In this document: piece by piece, positions 43,622 through 52,093 of the stretch
Numbering within the stretch: the stretch's first letter is position 1
Layout: each line of letters starts with the position of its first letter
Assembly: GCA_046329815.1 (NCBI GenBank)
Contig: JAXLTY010000003.1
Span: 248,001-312,000, forward strand
Direction of reading: 5' to 3'
DNA: 64,000 nt
Origin: JADJSS01 sp046329815
GTDB taxonomy: Bacteria; Bacteroidota; Bacteroidia; Chitinophagales; JADIYW01
Notes under the pieces: generated by a model
What the model was told of the DNA's origin: nothing
Seen by the model: only the letters and a program-made list of their open reading frames with translations
Database searches by the model: none
Translations under genes and position numbers: made by a program

Positions 43622-43833
43622 ATGAAAAAATCAAATTAACAGTAATGGTTGTAGCAGTTGCTTTAGCCACCACATCATGTGTAAAAGACTGGAATTGTGT
43701 ATGTGTAGATGGCAGCAATTCACAAAGCCAGACTTTTAAAAATATGAAATTTACAGAAGCAGTGGACAAATGTGATGATAAAGAAGCGGTTGTTCGTCTT
43801 ATCTGGCCAAATGCAAAATGCAGCATTAAATAA
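43622..43833 (+). pseudogene. Frameshifted paralogue of the small lipoprotein
   Basis: From the ATG at 43622 the frame stops after MKKSN. If one A is added to the A6 run at 43625-43630, the reading continues as MKKIKLTVMVVAVALATTSC and ends at 43833 with exactly 70 residues, the same length as the paralogue at 42437. The mature part (VKDWNCVCVDGSNS ... VDKCDDKE ... NAKCSIK) keeps the W-x-C-x-C pattern. A shorter in-frame start at 43645 would lose the positively charged n-region. The promoter is intact. Either a sequencing error, a real mutation or slippage-based switching. Confidence 0.7.
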
Positions 43834-43860
43834 CTGATACAAATCTTCTTAACTTATATG

Positions 43861-43889
43861 AACGGCTTGAAATAATCAAGCCGTTTTTT
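43861..43889 (+). terminator. Intrinsic terminator
   Basis: AACGGCTTGA/TCAAGCCGTT 10-bp stem, 5-nt loop, then T run. Overlaps the promoter region of the next gene. Confidence 0.88.
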
Positions 43890-43891
43890 AT

Positions 43892-43899
43892 TATTTTTG
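43892..43899 (+). promoter_or_regulatory. -7 box (TATTTTTG) next to the MauE-thioredoxin start
   Basis: Exact TAnnTTTG match ending 3 nt before the ATG at 43903; a TTG at 43867-43869 is 22 bp upstream. Would give a leaderless message. Confidence 0.4.
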
Positions 43900-43902
43900 T
43901 GT

Positions 43903-44907
43903 ATGAAAAAAATCTTACTGATACTCACCAGTATTTCCATTGGTACTTTGTTCATTATTTCAGCAGCCACCAAGATATATCCGATGGAACCGTTCGAATA
44001 TCAGTTTGTTGATATTGGTGTAGCCACCTGGAAAACAACTCCATATATTGCTCGTTTTTTTATTGGTATTGAATTTTTTTTAGGAATGTTATTTGTATTT
44101 AATATTGCATTGAGACGCTTTACTATAAAATTCGCGATCGGTTTACTAACTGCTTTTATCATTTATTTATCGTACAAAATTTATACAACAGGAAACGTAG
44201 GCAATTGCGGTTGCTTTGGTGAAAGTATAAAAATGTCGCCGTTAGAAGGTATTTTAAAAAACGTTGTGTTGATTATTCTTTGCATTTTCTTATACTTCAA
44301 TACAGATAAAAATACGTGGAGTCCTATAATGAAAATGATTTCACCGGAATTAGATGATCATTTTTTTACACAAAAAAATGAATCATTATTGTTGATCGTT
44401 CAAAGAGCTATAATTCCTGTTTTATTAATTGGTTCAATGTGCTTAGGTTTTTTTGTCTATCCAATTAATGCCACATTATCTTCCAGAATGGATAAATCAA
44501 CAATCAATTACAAAGTTCCGTTAGAATTGATGTATAAATCAACGCAAATGGAAAAGCCAAAAATTAATTTATTAAAAGGAAAACATGTGATCGCGTTTTT
44601 AAGTTTAACATGTCCGCATTGCAAGATAGCTGCACAAAAAATACGTGTAATTCACAAAAAAAATCCTGGCATTCCATTTTATTTTGTATTGAATGGTGAT
44701 AAAGAAATGGAATCTGTTTTTTTTGAAGATACGCAATCACAGGATATTCCACACAGTTTATTTATCGATGCAGGAAGTGGTGACTGGAAGCAGGTTGCCG
44801 GTTTCGCTTTGCCAATTATTATGTACATCAATAATAGTATTGTAGAGAAAAAAACAACTGGTTTAGAGTTAGACCAGAATGATATTGAAGTATGGTTGAA
44901 AAAATAA
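43903..44907 (+). CDS. MauE/DoxX membrane domain fused to thioredoxin-like domain
   Basis: 334 residues from the ATG at 43903. The N-terminal half has four membrane helices with a MauE-type layout: a start helix (SISIGTLFIISAATKIYPME), an FIGIEFFLGMLF helix and the GNCGCFGESIKMSPLEGILKN loop, whose cysteine pair is thought to carry electrons. After a fifth helix comes a periplasmic thioredoxin fold with CPHC at residues 237-240 and a cis-Pro region (VAGFALPIIMYI). This would be a membrane relay for disulfide exchange, like MauE/DsbD-type proteins. Its target is unknown; the nearby Cys-rich lipoproteins are candidates by position. Confidence 0.82.
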   Translation: MKKILLILTSISIGTLFIISAATKIYPMEPFEYQFVDIGVATWKTTPYIARFFIGIEFFLGMLFVFNIALRRFTIKFAIGLLTAFIIYLSYKIYTTGNVGNCGCFGESIKMSPLEGILKNVVLIILCIFLYFNTDKNTWSPIMKMISPELDDHFFTQKNESLLLIVQRAIIPVLLIGSMCLGFFVYPINATLSSRMDKSTINYKVPLELMYKSTQMEKPKINLLKGKHVIAFLSLTCPHCKIAAQKIRVIHKKNPGIPFYFVLNGDKEMESVFFEDTQSQDIPHSLFIDAGSGDWKQVAGFALPIIMYINNSIVEKKTTGLELDQNDIEVWLKK

Positions 44908-45143
44908 TGTTTTTTTACTCTATTTGTACATATTTTACACACTAATCGTCCATTTTTGTAAATTCCATGTACTTTCCTGTTCTTTTTTTTAATAATTTTT
45001 CAAAAAATGAAAAATACTTCAGTTAATCTAAATTCTTTCAAAACCTTAACAAATAAAAGGAAAGTCGCGCAAAAGCAACTTCACTAACTCATCATTTCTT
45101 TTTAAAAAAAAATTGATTTCAGTCAAGAAATGTAATTTTACTA

Positions 45144-45174
45144 TTGACAAATTGGAAAAGGTTACATAACTTTG
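45144..45174 (+). promoter_or_regulatory. Near-consensus Bacteroidota promoter
   Basis: TTG at 45144-45146 and TAACTTTG at 45167-45174 (full match to TAnnTTTG), 20 bp apart. Start of transcription near 45182, 15 nt before the ATG at 45197. Confidence 0.75.
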
Positions 45175-45196
45175 TCATAACGTAAATTACCCTTTT

Positions 45197-45793
45197 ATGA
45201 AAACCCTAACCCTAACAACAACCTTGTTGTGTTTATACGCAACAACTCTCTTTAGTCAAAGCTGCAATCTAAGTGACTTCTTGAAATTACGCTTATCAGA
45301 CAAAGAAACCGTTAACAGTGCTTTATTAGCATGCAACTTAACACCTTACGATGCCGATGACTTCGGTAAAAATAAAGTCCAAATTACTTACAAAAACAAT
45401 GAAGAAGTGGCAACGACTCAATACTATCAATGGGTTGACTTCGTTTGTGCCGGAAACGGAAAATCATCAGGTACTAACAGAATTTCCTTTCAAACTCAAA
45501 ACCAAACATTGGTAAAAAATTATTTGAAAGAAATGCAGGCACTTGGATTCAAGTATGTTCGTAAAAAAATCGTGGACAGACAAATCTATGAAGTATATGC
45601 TAACAATACTCACACCATCGATGTAATCACATCTCAAAGCAGATATGCTTATGATGGTGGCGTTTATGTAAACTTCGCAATCTATGACACAAACGAATAT
45701 GAAACTGTTTTCTTAGATGAAAACCAAAAATTTACTATTCAAACTGAAAACAATAACGAATACGCTAATTTCAGTGCCGGAATCGGTGAGTAG
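45197..45793 (+). CDS. Secreted protein, unknown function
   Basis: 198 residues. Signal peptide (MKTLTLTTTLLCLYATTLFSQ) then an alpha/beta domain with SCNLSDFLKLRLSDKETVNSAL, NKVQITYKNNEEVATTQYYQW and a long helix (LVKNYLKEMQALGFKYVRKK), followed by strands ending FAIYDTNEYETVFLDEN. Not recognised; similar plain secreted proteins are common in Bacteroidota. It is a single-gene unit with the best promoter of the window and a strong terminator, so it may be well expressed. Confidence 0.65.
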   Translation: MKTLTLTTTLLCLYATTLFSQSCNLSDFLKLRLSDKETVNSALLACNLTPYDADDFGKNKVQITYKNNEEVATTQYYQWVDFVCAGNGKSSGTNRISFQTQNQTLVKNYLKEMQALGFKYVRKKIVDRQIYEVYANNTHTIDVITSQSRYAYDGGVYVNFAIYDTNEYETVFLDENQKFTIQTENNNEYANFSAGIGE

Positions 45794-45815
45794 TATTTTG
45801 TTTATTTTGTACACT

Positions 45816-45846
45816 AAAGTCCTGAAGTTCCCATCAGGACTTTTTT
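45816..45846 (+). terminator. Intrinsic terminator
   Basis: AAAGTCCTGA/TCAGGACTTT 10-bp stem, 8-nt loop, T6 tail. Confidence 0.88.
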
Positions 45847-45856
45847 ATTTTTAACA

Positions 45857-46900
45857 TCAAGGTGCAGGATTCGGAAACTCTAAATGTATTTTTTGAATTT
45901 CCTTTAATACATCTTCCGACAAAACCACATCGATACTGTCAATATTTTCTTTAAGCTGCGCCATTGTGGTCGCACCAATAATATTTGCTGTTAGAAAACG
46001 TCTTGTATTCACATAAGCCAACGACATCTGCACTAAACTCAACTGGTGATCATTTGCCAAAGCAGCATATTTTTCTACTGCTTTCATGGTATTCGGATGC
46101 GCATAACGCGTAAAATAATTTGGCCATAAGGTGAAGCGTGCGCCTTCAGGTCGTTGTCCATTCAGATACTTATTGCTTAATAAACCGGCAGCCAATGGCG
46201 AATAAGCCAACAAGCCAACATTTTCACGAATGCCTAATTCAGCCAAACCAATTTCATACGTTCTGTTCACCAAATTATATGGATTTTGAATCGTAGATAC
46301 TTTTGGTAAATTATATTTTTCTGCCGTATTTAAATATTGCATCGTGCCCCAAGGTGTTTCATTAGAAATACCGATATAACGAATTTTACCTTGTTGAATA
46401 AAATCATTCAATACATTTAAGGTCTCTACAAAATCGGTCACAGCGTCATCTGAAGTATGCGTATAACCTAAAGCGCCAAAATAATTAGTTGGTCGTTCCG
46501 GCCAATGCAGTTGGTACAAATCTATATAATCGGTTTGTAATCGCGCCAAACTTGCATGTAATGCTCTGGTAATATTTTCTTTATTGAATTTTGGTCCGGT
46601 TCCGATATGCGCCAAATTTGCACTTGGTCCGCAAACTTTAGATGCCAAAATAATATCATCGCGTTTTTTTCTTTTGCTGAGCCACGTTCCTATTATCTTT
46701 TCTGTAGAACCTTGCGTTTCTGCTTTTGCCGGTACCGAATACATTTCAGCAGTATCCATAAAATTGATACCGCGTTCTTCGATGGCATAATTTAATTGCT
46801 CGTGTCCTTCTGCTTCGGTGTTTTGCTGGCCCCAAGTCATAGTGCCTAAACATATTTTGGATACTTTGATATCTGTGTTTGGTAATAAAGTGTATTGCAT
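45857..46900 (-). CDS. Aldo/keto reductase (Tas-like)
   Basis: 347 residues. NADPH-dependent carbonyl reductase with the TIM-barrel family motifs: LGTMTWGQQNTEAEGHEQL at the start, NFMDTAEMYSVPA (catalytic Asp and Tyr), ILASKVCGP (catalytic Lys), DLYQLHWPERPTNYFG (His) and IGISNETPWG. The C-terminal NIIGATTMAQLKENIDSID binds the cofactor phosphate. The block around TMTWGQQNTEAEGHEQL is diagnostic for the Tas subfamily. Convergent with the secreted-protein gene. Confidence 0.92.
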   Translation of the reverse strand: MQYTLLPNTDIKVSKICLGTMTWGQQNTEAEGHEQLNYAIEERGINFMDTAEMYSVPAKAETQGSTEKIIGTWLSKRKKRDDIILASKVCGPSANLAHIGTGPKFNKENITRALHASLARLQTDYIDLYQLHWPERPTNYFGALGYTHTSDDAVTDFVETLNVLNDFIQQGKIRYIGISNETPWGTMQYLNTAEKYNLPKVSTIQNPYNLVNRTYEIGLAELGIRENVGLLAYSPLAAGLLSNKYLNGQRPEGARFTLWPNYFTRYAHPNTMKAVEKYAALANDHQLSLVQMSLAYVNTRRFLTANIIGATTMAQLKENIDSIDVVLSEDVLKEIQKIHLEFPNPAP

Positions 46901-46976
46901 GAATCTGAATTTTACTGTAAATAAAATAAACAGATTTCTATTAACAGCATAAAGAATAAAAAGTTTGTGTTTTATT

Positions 46977-47621
46977 TTAGTGTAATGTACCGAAAATGAA
47001 ATCGAAGATCGGATAAGAGATATTGAAGTTTTTCGAATTCATCAGTTTTGGATCATGATACGCCTGGTGTAGTCTTTTAAATGTTTTTATGATTGGCAAT
47101 CTGGCAATAAAATGTGTGTCCGGCAAATGATAGGCCAAATGCAAATACTCATAATTTAAAAAATAGACAAACGCAGTTGCTACAAAGATCAACGCAGCAT
47201 TTACTGACCATAAAAAATAAAACAACAGACCAACAGGCACAACAAACGCAATAAAGAAAAAGAGAATCAGAACCGGTGGAAACAAGATCACTTTAAAATC
47301 CTGAACAGAATCGCATTGCATATTATCGTTTGTAAAAAAGCGATGATGCTGTAAAGTATGCCGTTTAAATACTTTATCCAAACGTTTTTTACGATTATGC
47401 AACGGACCTTTATGACCAAAATATTCTGCTAAGTTGATATATAAAAAAGTGATTGGAATAATCAGCAGCTCTTTCCATGTTGGCTGATGAATAAAATAAA
47501 TACAAGCAGCAATCAATACTAAACACCATATTGATGTAAACGCAAAATGCAGTTTTCCTGAATAGTTTTTACTGATTTCAGTTACACGATATTCATTTCT
47601 GTATGCTTCTGTTGTTTGCAT
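46977..47621 (-). CDS. Fatty acid hydroxylase/sterol desaturase superfamily membrane protein
   Basis: 214 residues with four or more membrane helices and the clustered histidines of the diiron hydroxylase family: YFGHKGPLHNRKK (H-x4-H), VFKRHTLQHHRFF (H-x3-HH), YEYLHLAYHLPDTH and FKRLHQAYHDPK (H-x3-H). This matches the non-haem diiron membrane hydroxylases/desaturases such as fatty acid 2-hydroxylase or carotenoid hydroxylase; substrate unknown. Downstream of the succinate dehydrogenase operon terminator. Confidence 0.82.
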   Translation of the reverse strand: MQTTEAYRNEYRVTEISKNYSGKLHFAFTSIWCLVLIAACIYFIHQPTWKELLIIPITFLYINLAEYFGHKGPLHNRKKRLDKVFKRHTLQHHRFFTNDNMQCDSVQDFKVILFPPVLILFFFIAFVVPVGLLFYFLWSVNAALIFVATAFVYFLNYEYLHLAYHLPDTHFIARLPIIKTFKRLHQAYHDPKLMNSKNFNISYPIFDFIFGTLH

Positions 47622-47638
47622 GTATTATTAAAATTAAT

Positions 47639-47670
47639 AAAAAAAATCCTGACTGTTGCAGTCAGGATTT
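47639..47670 (-). terminator. Terminator of the succinate dehydrogenase operon
   Basis: AAATCCTGACTG/CAGTCAGGATTT 12-bp stem, 3-nt loop; on the minus strand followed by T8. Confidence 0.88.
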
Positions 47671-47671
47671 T

Positions 47672-47698
47672 AGATTCTTCGCTTCGCTAAGAATGACA
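47672..47698. repeat. Dispersed repeat ATTCTTCGCTTCGCTAAGAATGACA
   Basis: GATTCTTCGCTTCGCTAAGA followed by ATGACA, between the sdh terminator and the sdhB stop. Same type as the repeat at 8763-8786. Confidence 0.6.
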
Positions 47699-47709
47699 AG
47701 TTGATATTA

Positions 47710-48477
47710 TTATTCTTCGTTTGCTAAACTTGCTAATGTAAATTCACGATTCAAGCGTGCGATATTTTCCAAAGAAATTTCTTTCGGACATTCTGCTTCG
47801 CAAGCACCTGTGTTGGTGCAGCTTCCAAAACCTTCTTTATCCATTTGCGCCACCATATCCAATACACGTTTTTCCGCTTCCGGTTTTCCTTGTGGCAATA
47901 ATGAAAGTTGTGAGACCTTTGCAGAAACAAACAACATTGCCGATGCATTTTTGCAAGCCGCAACACATGCACCGCAACCAATACAAGCCGCTGCTGCAAA
48001 TGCTTTATCTGCATCATCTTTCGGAATCGGAATTGCGTTAGCATCAACCGCATTACCAGTATTTACTGATATGTAGCCACCTGCCTGAATAATTCTGTCG
48101 AAAGCTGTTCTGTCCACCACTAAATCTTTAATTACCGGAAATGCTTTTGCACGCCATGGTTCTATAACAATCGTATCGCCGTCTTTAAATGCGCGCATGT
48201 GCAACTGGCAAGTAGTAGTGCCAGCCCAAGGTCCGTGCGGACGACCATTGATATACATAGAGCACATACCGCAAATACCTTCGCGACAATCATGATCAAA
48301 CGCGATCGGTTCTTCTTTTCCTTCGTGTACTAATTTTTCATTCAATACATCTATCATTTCAAGAAAAGACATTTCAGATGAAATACCTTCCACTTTGTAG
48401 TTTACCAAACCACCTTTATCATTTGCATTTTTTTGTCTCCAAACTTTTAAGTTGAGCGACATTGTGTAGTGTTCCAT
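47710..48477 (-). CDS. sdhB: Succinate dehydrogenase iron-sulfur subunit
   Basis: 255 residues. Passes electrons from SdhA flavin to the quinone through three Fe-S clusters. The [2Fe-2S] motif is DHDCREGICGMCSMYING with a later Cys in TTCQLHM; the [4Fe-4S] motif is CIGCGACVAACKN and the [3Fe-4S] ligands are in GSCTNTGACEAECPKE. Last gene of the operon. It is separated from sdhA by two unrelated genes; its start follows the small nuclease-like gene by 17 nt. Confidence 0.96.
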   Translation of the reverse strand: MEHYTMSLNLKVWRQKNANDKGGLVNYKVEGISSEMSFLEMIDVLNEKLVHEGKEEPIAFDHDCREGICGMCSMYINGRPHGPWAGTTTCQLHMRAFKDGDTIVIEPWRAKAFPVIKDLVVDRTAFDRIIQAGGYISVNTGNAVDANAIPIPKDDADKAFAAAACIGCGACVAACKNASAMLFVSAKVSQLSLLPQGKPEAEKRVLDMVAQMDKEGFGSCTNTGACEAECPKEISLENIARLNREFTLASLANEE

Positions 48478-48494
48478 ATCTTTTATTTTATACT

Positions 48495-48944
48495 TTAGAT
48501 ATTTTCTTTTATTATTCTTGTTTTATAATCTACCGTTCCGCCAAACCTTTTTATTTTTTCTTTTAAATTTCTTACTTGCGATGAGTCAATGTCAGGTCGG
48601 TGTGTGCTGGTTAATACAATTCTTGCGTTTATTATTTGTTCATTCACTTTTAAATTACATCTGTCGATTGTTGTTGAAATTTGACTGGCTGCTTTAGTTA
48701 ATTTACTGTCTTTAAGTTCAATAAAAATAACTACTGTTTTATCAGTTGCTTCAATTATAAAAGCATAATCACATTTTTCATCTTCATTTGTATTAAATAC
48801 ACAATCCATATCAATTTTTGAAATTGGATATTTTGAAAGATTGTTTAATTCATACCTTGTTTTTGAGCCATAATTGCAAGACGCAGTTGAAACAACTTGC
48901 TTCTTGTGTTCAATACAAGTATCATTATTTAAAAGAACTTCCAC
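48495..48944 (-). CDS. PD-(D/E)xK nuclease-like partner of an AAA ATPase
   Basis: 149 residues from a GTG start that overlaps the ATPase stop by one base (TAGTG). A PD-(D/E)xK-like core is visible: KIDMDCVFN, then CDYAFIIEAT with Asp59, then VVIFIELKDSK with Glu76 and Lys78, followed by a helix with Gln88 (KLTKAASQI), as in RecB-like nucleases. A last strand-helix pair (NARIVLTSTHRPDID) would complete the fold. Not in a named family that I know. Predicted role: DNA or RNA cleavage controlled by the ATPase; inferred from motif and position. It could also be a non-catalytic relative. Confidence 0.5.
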   Translation of the reverse strand: MEVLLNNDTCIEHKKQVVSTASCNYGSKTRYELNNLSKYPISKIDMDCVFNTNEDEKCDYAFIIEATDKTVVIFIELKDSKLTKAASQISTTIDRCNLKVNEQIINARIVLTSTHRPDIDSSQVRNLKEKIKRFGGTVDYKTRIIKENI

Positions 48945-50080
48945 TATTGGCTATTGCTGTATTTTATATCCAACAATTTATCGTACAAACCATTCAGCAC
49001 ATCCGAAACAGCATCAATTTTTTCAGTCATTATCAAGCCATCTTCTGCGATAATATTTTCAGCAAATCCATCAGTTGTCAGCATATATGCGGAAACATCT
49101 TTTGGATTTAGCCAATATTTTTTTTCTATAATTTCGTTTACTTTCTCAGAATTATTTTCACCAACAATAAATGCTTGCATTAAATTGTTTAAAGAAGTTA
49201 AGATGTATGGTGAATGTGTTGTAATTAAATATTTATCATTTAACAATGTTTTTGAAATTAAAAATTGTATCAATTTATATTGTGTTTGTGGAAAAAGACT
49301 AATTTCTGGTTCTTCTACAACAAAGAAAGCCGTCTCATTAGTATTAGTAGTAATATCCGAAGAATAACCGTCAACTACCAAAAATAACGGTACAGAAGAT
49401 AAATAACCAGTTGCTGCTTCTGTTAATTTTAAATTACTGAAGTTTTTACCTGAAATATAATCAATATTATTGTTATAAATGTATTCAATATCTAGATATT
49501 CAATCTTACGTTTATTCGGTGTGTTTCTTCTAGCTATTTGAAAATCTTCTCCGAAAGATGATAAATATTCTGGTAGCGCTATTTTATTTCTTAAAAAAGA
49601 AAAACTTGAATTGGATATTATTGGCACAAGAACTCGTTCTGCAGGTATATATAAAATTTCTTCAGCAAAAATATCTTCTACTTTATTTGATAAATTTTTG
49701 TATTCATCTAATTTAATGTCAGCATTATTTTCATCGTAAGAGTTTAATATTCTTTCCAATTCATTAATATATAAATCTATTCCGTTATAGTATTTTATAT
49801 TAAATTTTGAGTCAAAAAAAACAATATCAAATAAATTACAATTATACTCTAAGAAAGTTTCTTTATTAAAATATGTAAGTATTCCGTAATCTTCAAAATG
49901 GTCAATGTGGTTATAATTTTCTTTTATTATATGAAAATAAGAATCTCTAAATATAGCCAATACCTTTGCCACGGTACTTTTTCCGGTACCTTGGTCGCCG
50001 ATCAATACGTTTACTTTTTTGATGTCTAAGTCAACGTGCTTAATGGTACCGAAATTTTTTATGACTAATTTTTCGCTCAA
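48944..50080 (-). CDS. AAA/ABC-type ATPase (RecF/SMC-like) inside the sdh operon
   Basis: 378 residues from a TTG start 6 nt after the sdhA stop. The N-terminal LVIKNFGTIKHVDLDIKKVN is the usual head of AAA_15/AAA_21 ATPases; Walker A is GDQGTGKST (residues 28-36). A helical insert (about 45-215) contains YIPAER, common in this group. The signature-like region is LTEAATGYLSSVPL (219-232), Walker B is FFVVEEPEISLFP (252-264) and the switch His is in TTHSPYIL. No TOPRIM domain, so it is not an OLD nuclease. Pairs with the downstream nuclease-like gene. Lower GC and more Asn/Ile/Tyr codons than sdhA and sdhB suggest transfer. Confidence 0.8.
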   Translation of the reverse strand: MSEKLVIKNFGTIKHVDLDIKKVNVLIGDQGTGKSTVAKVLAIFRDSYFHIIKENYNHIDHFEDYGILTYFNKETFLEYNCNLFDIVFFDSKFNIKYYNGIDLYINELERILNSYDENNADIKLDEYKNLSNKVEDIFAEEILYIPAERVLVPIISNSSFSFLRNKIALPEYLSSFGEDFQIARRNTPNKRKIEYLDIEYIYNNNIDYISGKNFSNLKLTEAATGYLSSVPLFLVVDGYSSDITTNTNETAFFVVEEPEISLFPQTQYKLIQFLISKTLLNDKYLITTHSPYILTSLNNLMQAFIVGENNSEKVNEIIEKKYWLNPKDVSAYMLTTDGFAENIIAEDGLIMTEKIDAVSDVLNGLYDKLLDIKYSNSQ

Positions 50081-50086
50081 TATATA

Positions 50087-52063
50087 TTATTTATAGCTTC
50101 TCGCTGCGATTTTGATATTTTCGTAAATTAATTCTTCTTTGTTTAAAGTCCATTCGCTTTCACCTTTAAATTCCCACGCAGCTACATATTTATAGTTTTC
50201 ATCATCACGCAATGCTTCACCTTCTTCTGTTTGAGATTCTTCGCGGAAATGGCCTCCACAACTTTCATTTCTGTTTAATGCATCTTTACACATCAATTCG
50301 CCTAATTCAATAAAATCAGCCACTCTGCCTGCTTTGTCTAATTCAGGATTAAATGAATTAATTTCTCCTGGAATTTTCACATCGCTCCAAAATTCTTTTT
50401 TCAATGCTTGTATTTCCACAATCGCTTCCTGCAAACCTTGTGCGTTACGCGCCATTCCGCATTTGTCCCACATAATTTTGCCTAAACGTTTATGAAAACT
50501 TTCTACTGATTTTGTGCCTTTGATACTCATTAAAGTTTGAATACGATCTGCAACAGCTTTTTCTGCTTCCACAAATTCGGGACTGTCTGTTGGAATTGGT
50601 TTAACAGCAATTTCGTCTGCTAAATAATTACCAATTGTATATGGAATCACGAAGTAACCATCTGCCAAACCTTGCATCAATGCAGAAGCACCAAGCCGGT
50701 TCGCACCGTGATCTGAAAAGTTGGCTTCGCCTAATGCATATAAACCCGGAACTGTTGTCATCAATTCATAATCTACCCAAAGTCCACCCATTGTATAGTG
50801 AACTGCTGGATAAATTCTCATTGGCACTTCATACGGATTTTCGCCGGTAATTTTAGAATACATATCTAATAAGTTACCGTATTTTTCTTTTACGACTTCT
50901 TTTCCAAGTTCGATGATTTTTTCTTTCGATGGATTGTCAATACCTTGTTTAGATACTTCAATTCTTCCATAGCGTTGTATGGCATCTGCATAATCTAAAT
51001 AAACAGCCATTTTGGAAGCACCGACACCAAATCCGGCGTCGCAACGTTCTTTTGCAGCTCGAGATGCTACATCGCGCGGCACCAAGTTACCAAAAGCCGG
51101 ATATCTTCTTTCTAAGTAATAGTCTCTTTCTTCTTCAGGAATATCATTGGGTTTGCGTGTATCACCTTGTTTTTTAGGCACCCAAATTCTTCCATCGTTT
51201 CTTAAAGATTCTGACATCAATGTCAATTTAGATTGATGATCGCCGGAAACAGGAATACATGTCGGATGGATTTGTGTAAAGCATGGATTACCAAAAAACG
51301 CGCCTTTTTTATGTGCTTTCCACGCAGCCGTTACGTTTGAACCCATTGCGTTAGTTGACAAATAAAATACGTTTCCGTAACCACCTGTACATAATAAAAC
51401 CGCATGACCGAAATGTCTTTCTAATTTTCCGGTTACTAGATTTTTAGCAATAATACCACGCGCTTTGCCGTCAATCGTAACCACATCCAACATCTCATGA
51501 CGTGAGTATTGCGTAACATTTCCCAGAGCGATTTGACGTTCCAAAGCAGAATAAGCACCCAACAATAATTGCTGACCAGTTTGTCCTGCTGCATAAAATG
51601 TACGTTGTACCTGTGTTCCGCCGAAAGAACGATTACTTAATAAACCGCCGTATTCGCGCGCAAAAGGAACACCTTGCGCAACACATTGATCAATAATATT
51701 AGCAGAAACTTCTGCTAAACGATGAACGTTTGCTTCGCGCGCACGATAGTCACCGCCTTTTATGGTATCATAAAATAAACGATAGGTTGAGTCACCATCG
51801 TTTTGATAGTTTTTTGCTGCATTGATACCGCCTTGTGCCGCTATAGAATGTGCGCGTCGCGGTGAATCCTGAAAACAAAATGTTTTTACTTTATAGCCCA
51901 ATTCGCCTAAAGAAGCTGCTGCTGAAGCGCCTGCCAAACCGGTTCCTACTATTATAATTTCTAACTTTCTTTTATTCGCAGGATTTACGAGTTTCACGTG
52001 ACCTTTATAGTCTTCCCATTTTTTTTCAATTGGTCCTGCCGGTATTTTTGAGTTGAGTGTCAT
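50087..52063 (-). CDS. sdhA: Succinate dehydrogenase flavoprotein subunit
   Basis: 658 residues. Oxidises succinate to fumarate with covalently bound FAD (or the reverse). FAD-binding fold IIVGTGLAGASAAASLGELG; the flavin-linking His is in SIAAQGGINAAKNY-adjacent sequence (RRAHSIAAQGG); active-site blocks include HPTCIPVSGDHQSKL, RRYPAFGNLVPRDVASR and VHYTMGGLWVD. The C-terminal helical domain (CGMARNAQGLQEAI; RNESCGGHFREESQT) is intact. Follows sdhC after 30 bp. A B. subtilis/Bacteroides-type enzyme with a single cytochrome b anchor. Confidence 0.97.
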   Translation of the reverse strand: MTLNSKIPAGPIEKKWEDYKGHVKLVNPANKRKLEIIIVGTGLAGASAAASLGELGYKVKTFCFQDSPRRAHSIAAQGGINAAKNYQNDGDSTYRLFYDTIKGGDYRAREANVHRLAEVSANIIDQCVAQGVPFAREYGGLLSNRSFGGTQVQRTFYAAGQTGQQLLLGAYSALERQIALGNVTQYSRHEMLDVVTIDGKARGIIAKNLVTGKLERHFGHAVLLCTGGYGNVFYLSTNAMGSNVTAAWKAHKKGAFFGNPCFTQIHPTCIPVSGDHQSKLTLMSESLRNDGRIWVPKKQGDTRKPNDIPEEERDYYLERRYPAFGNLVPRDVASRAAKERCDAGFGVGASKMAVYLDYADAIQRYGRIEVSKQGIDNPSKEKIIELGKEVVKEKYGNLLDMYSKITGENPYEVPMRIYPAVHYTMGGLWVDYELMTTVPGLYALGEANFSDHGANRLGASALMQGLADGYFVIPYTIGNYLADEIAVKPIPTDSPEFVEAEKAVADRIQTLMSIKGTKSVESFHKRLGKIMWDKCGMARNAQGLQEAIVEIQALKKEFWSDVKIPGEINSFNPELDKAGRVADFIELGELMCKDALNRNESCGGHFREESQTEEGEALRDDENYKYVAAWEFKGESEWTLNKEELIYENIKIAARSYK

Positions 52064-52093
52064 ATTCTAATTTGAAATTAAAATGCAAAAAAA

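Noticed and set aside
43645..43833. Intact 62-residue gene starting at 43645
   Set aside because: This start lacks the charged n-region of the signal peptide; the frame restored by one A gives the same 70-residue length as the paralogue.
47751..48076. Several overlapping frames inside sdhB on both strands
   Set aside because: Shadows of the sdhB coding region, which has all Fe-S motifs.
48944..50080. Classification of the ATPase as an OLD-family nuclease
   Set aside because: No TOPRIM domain follows the ATPase; the chain ends soon after the switch His.
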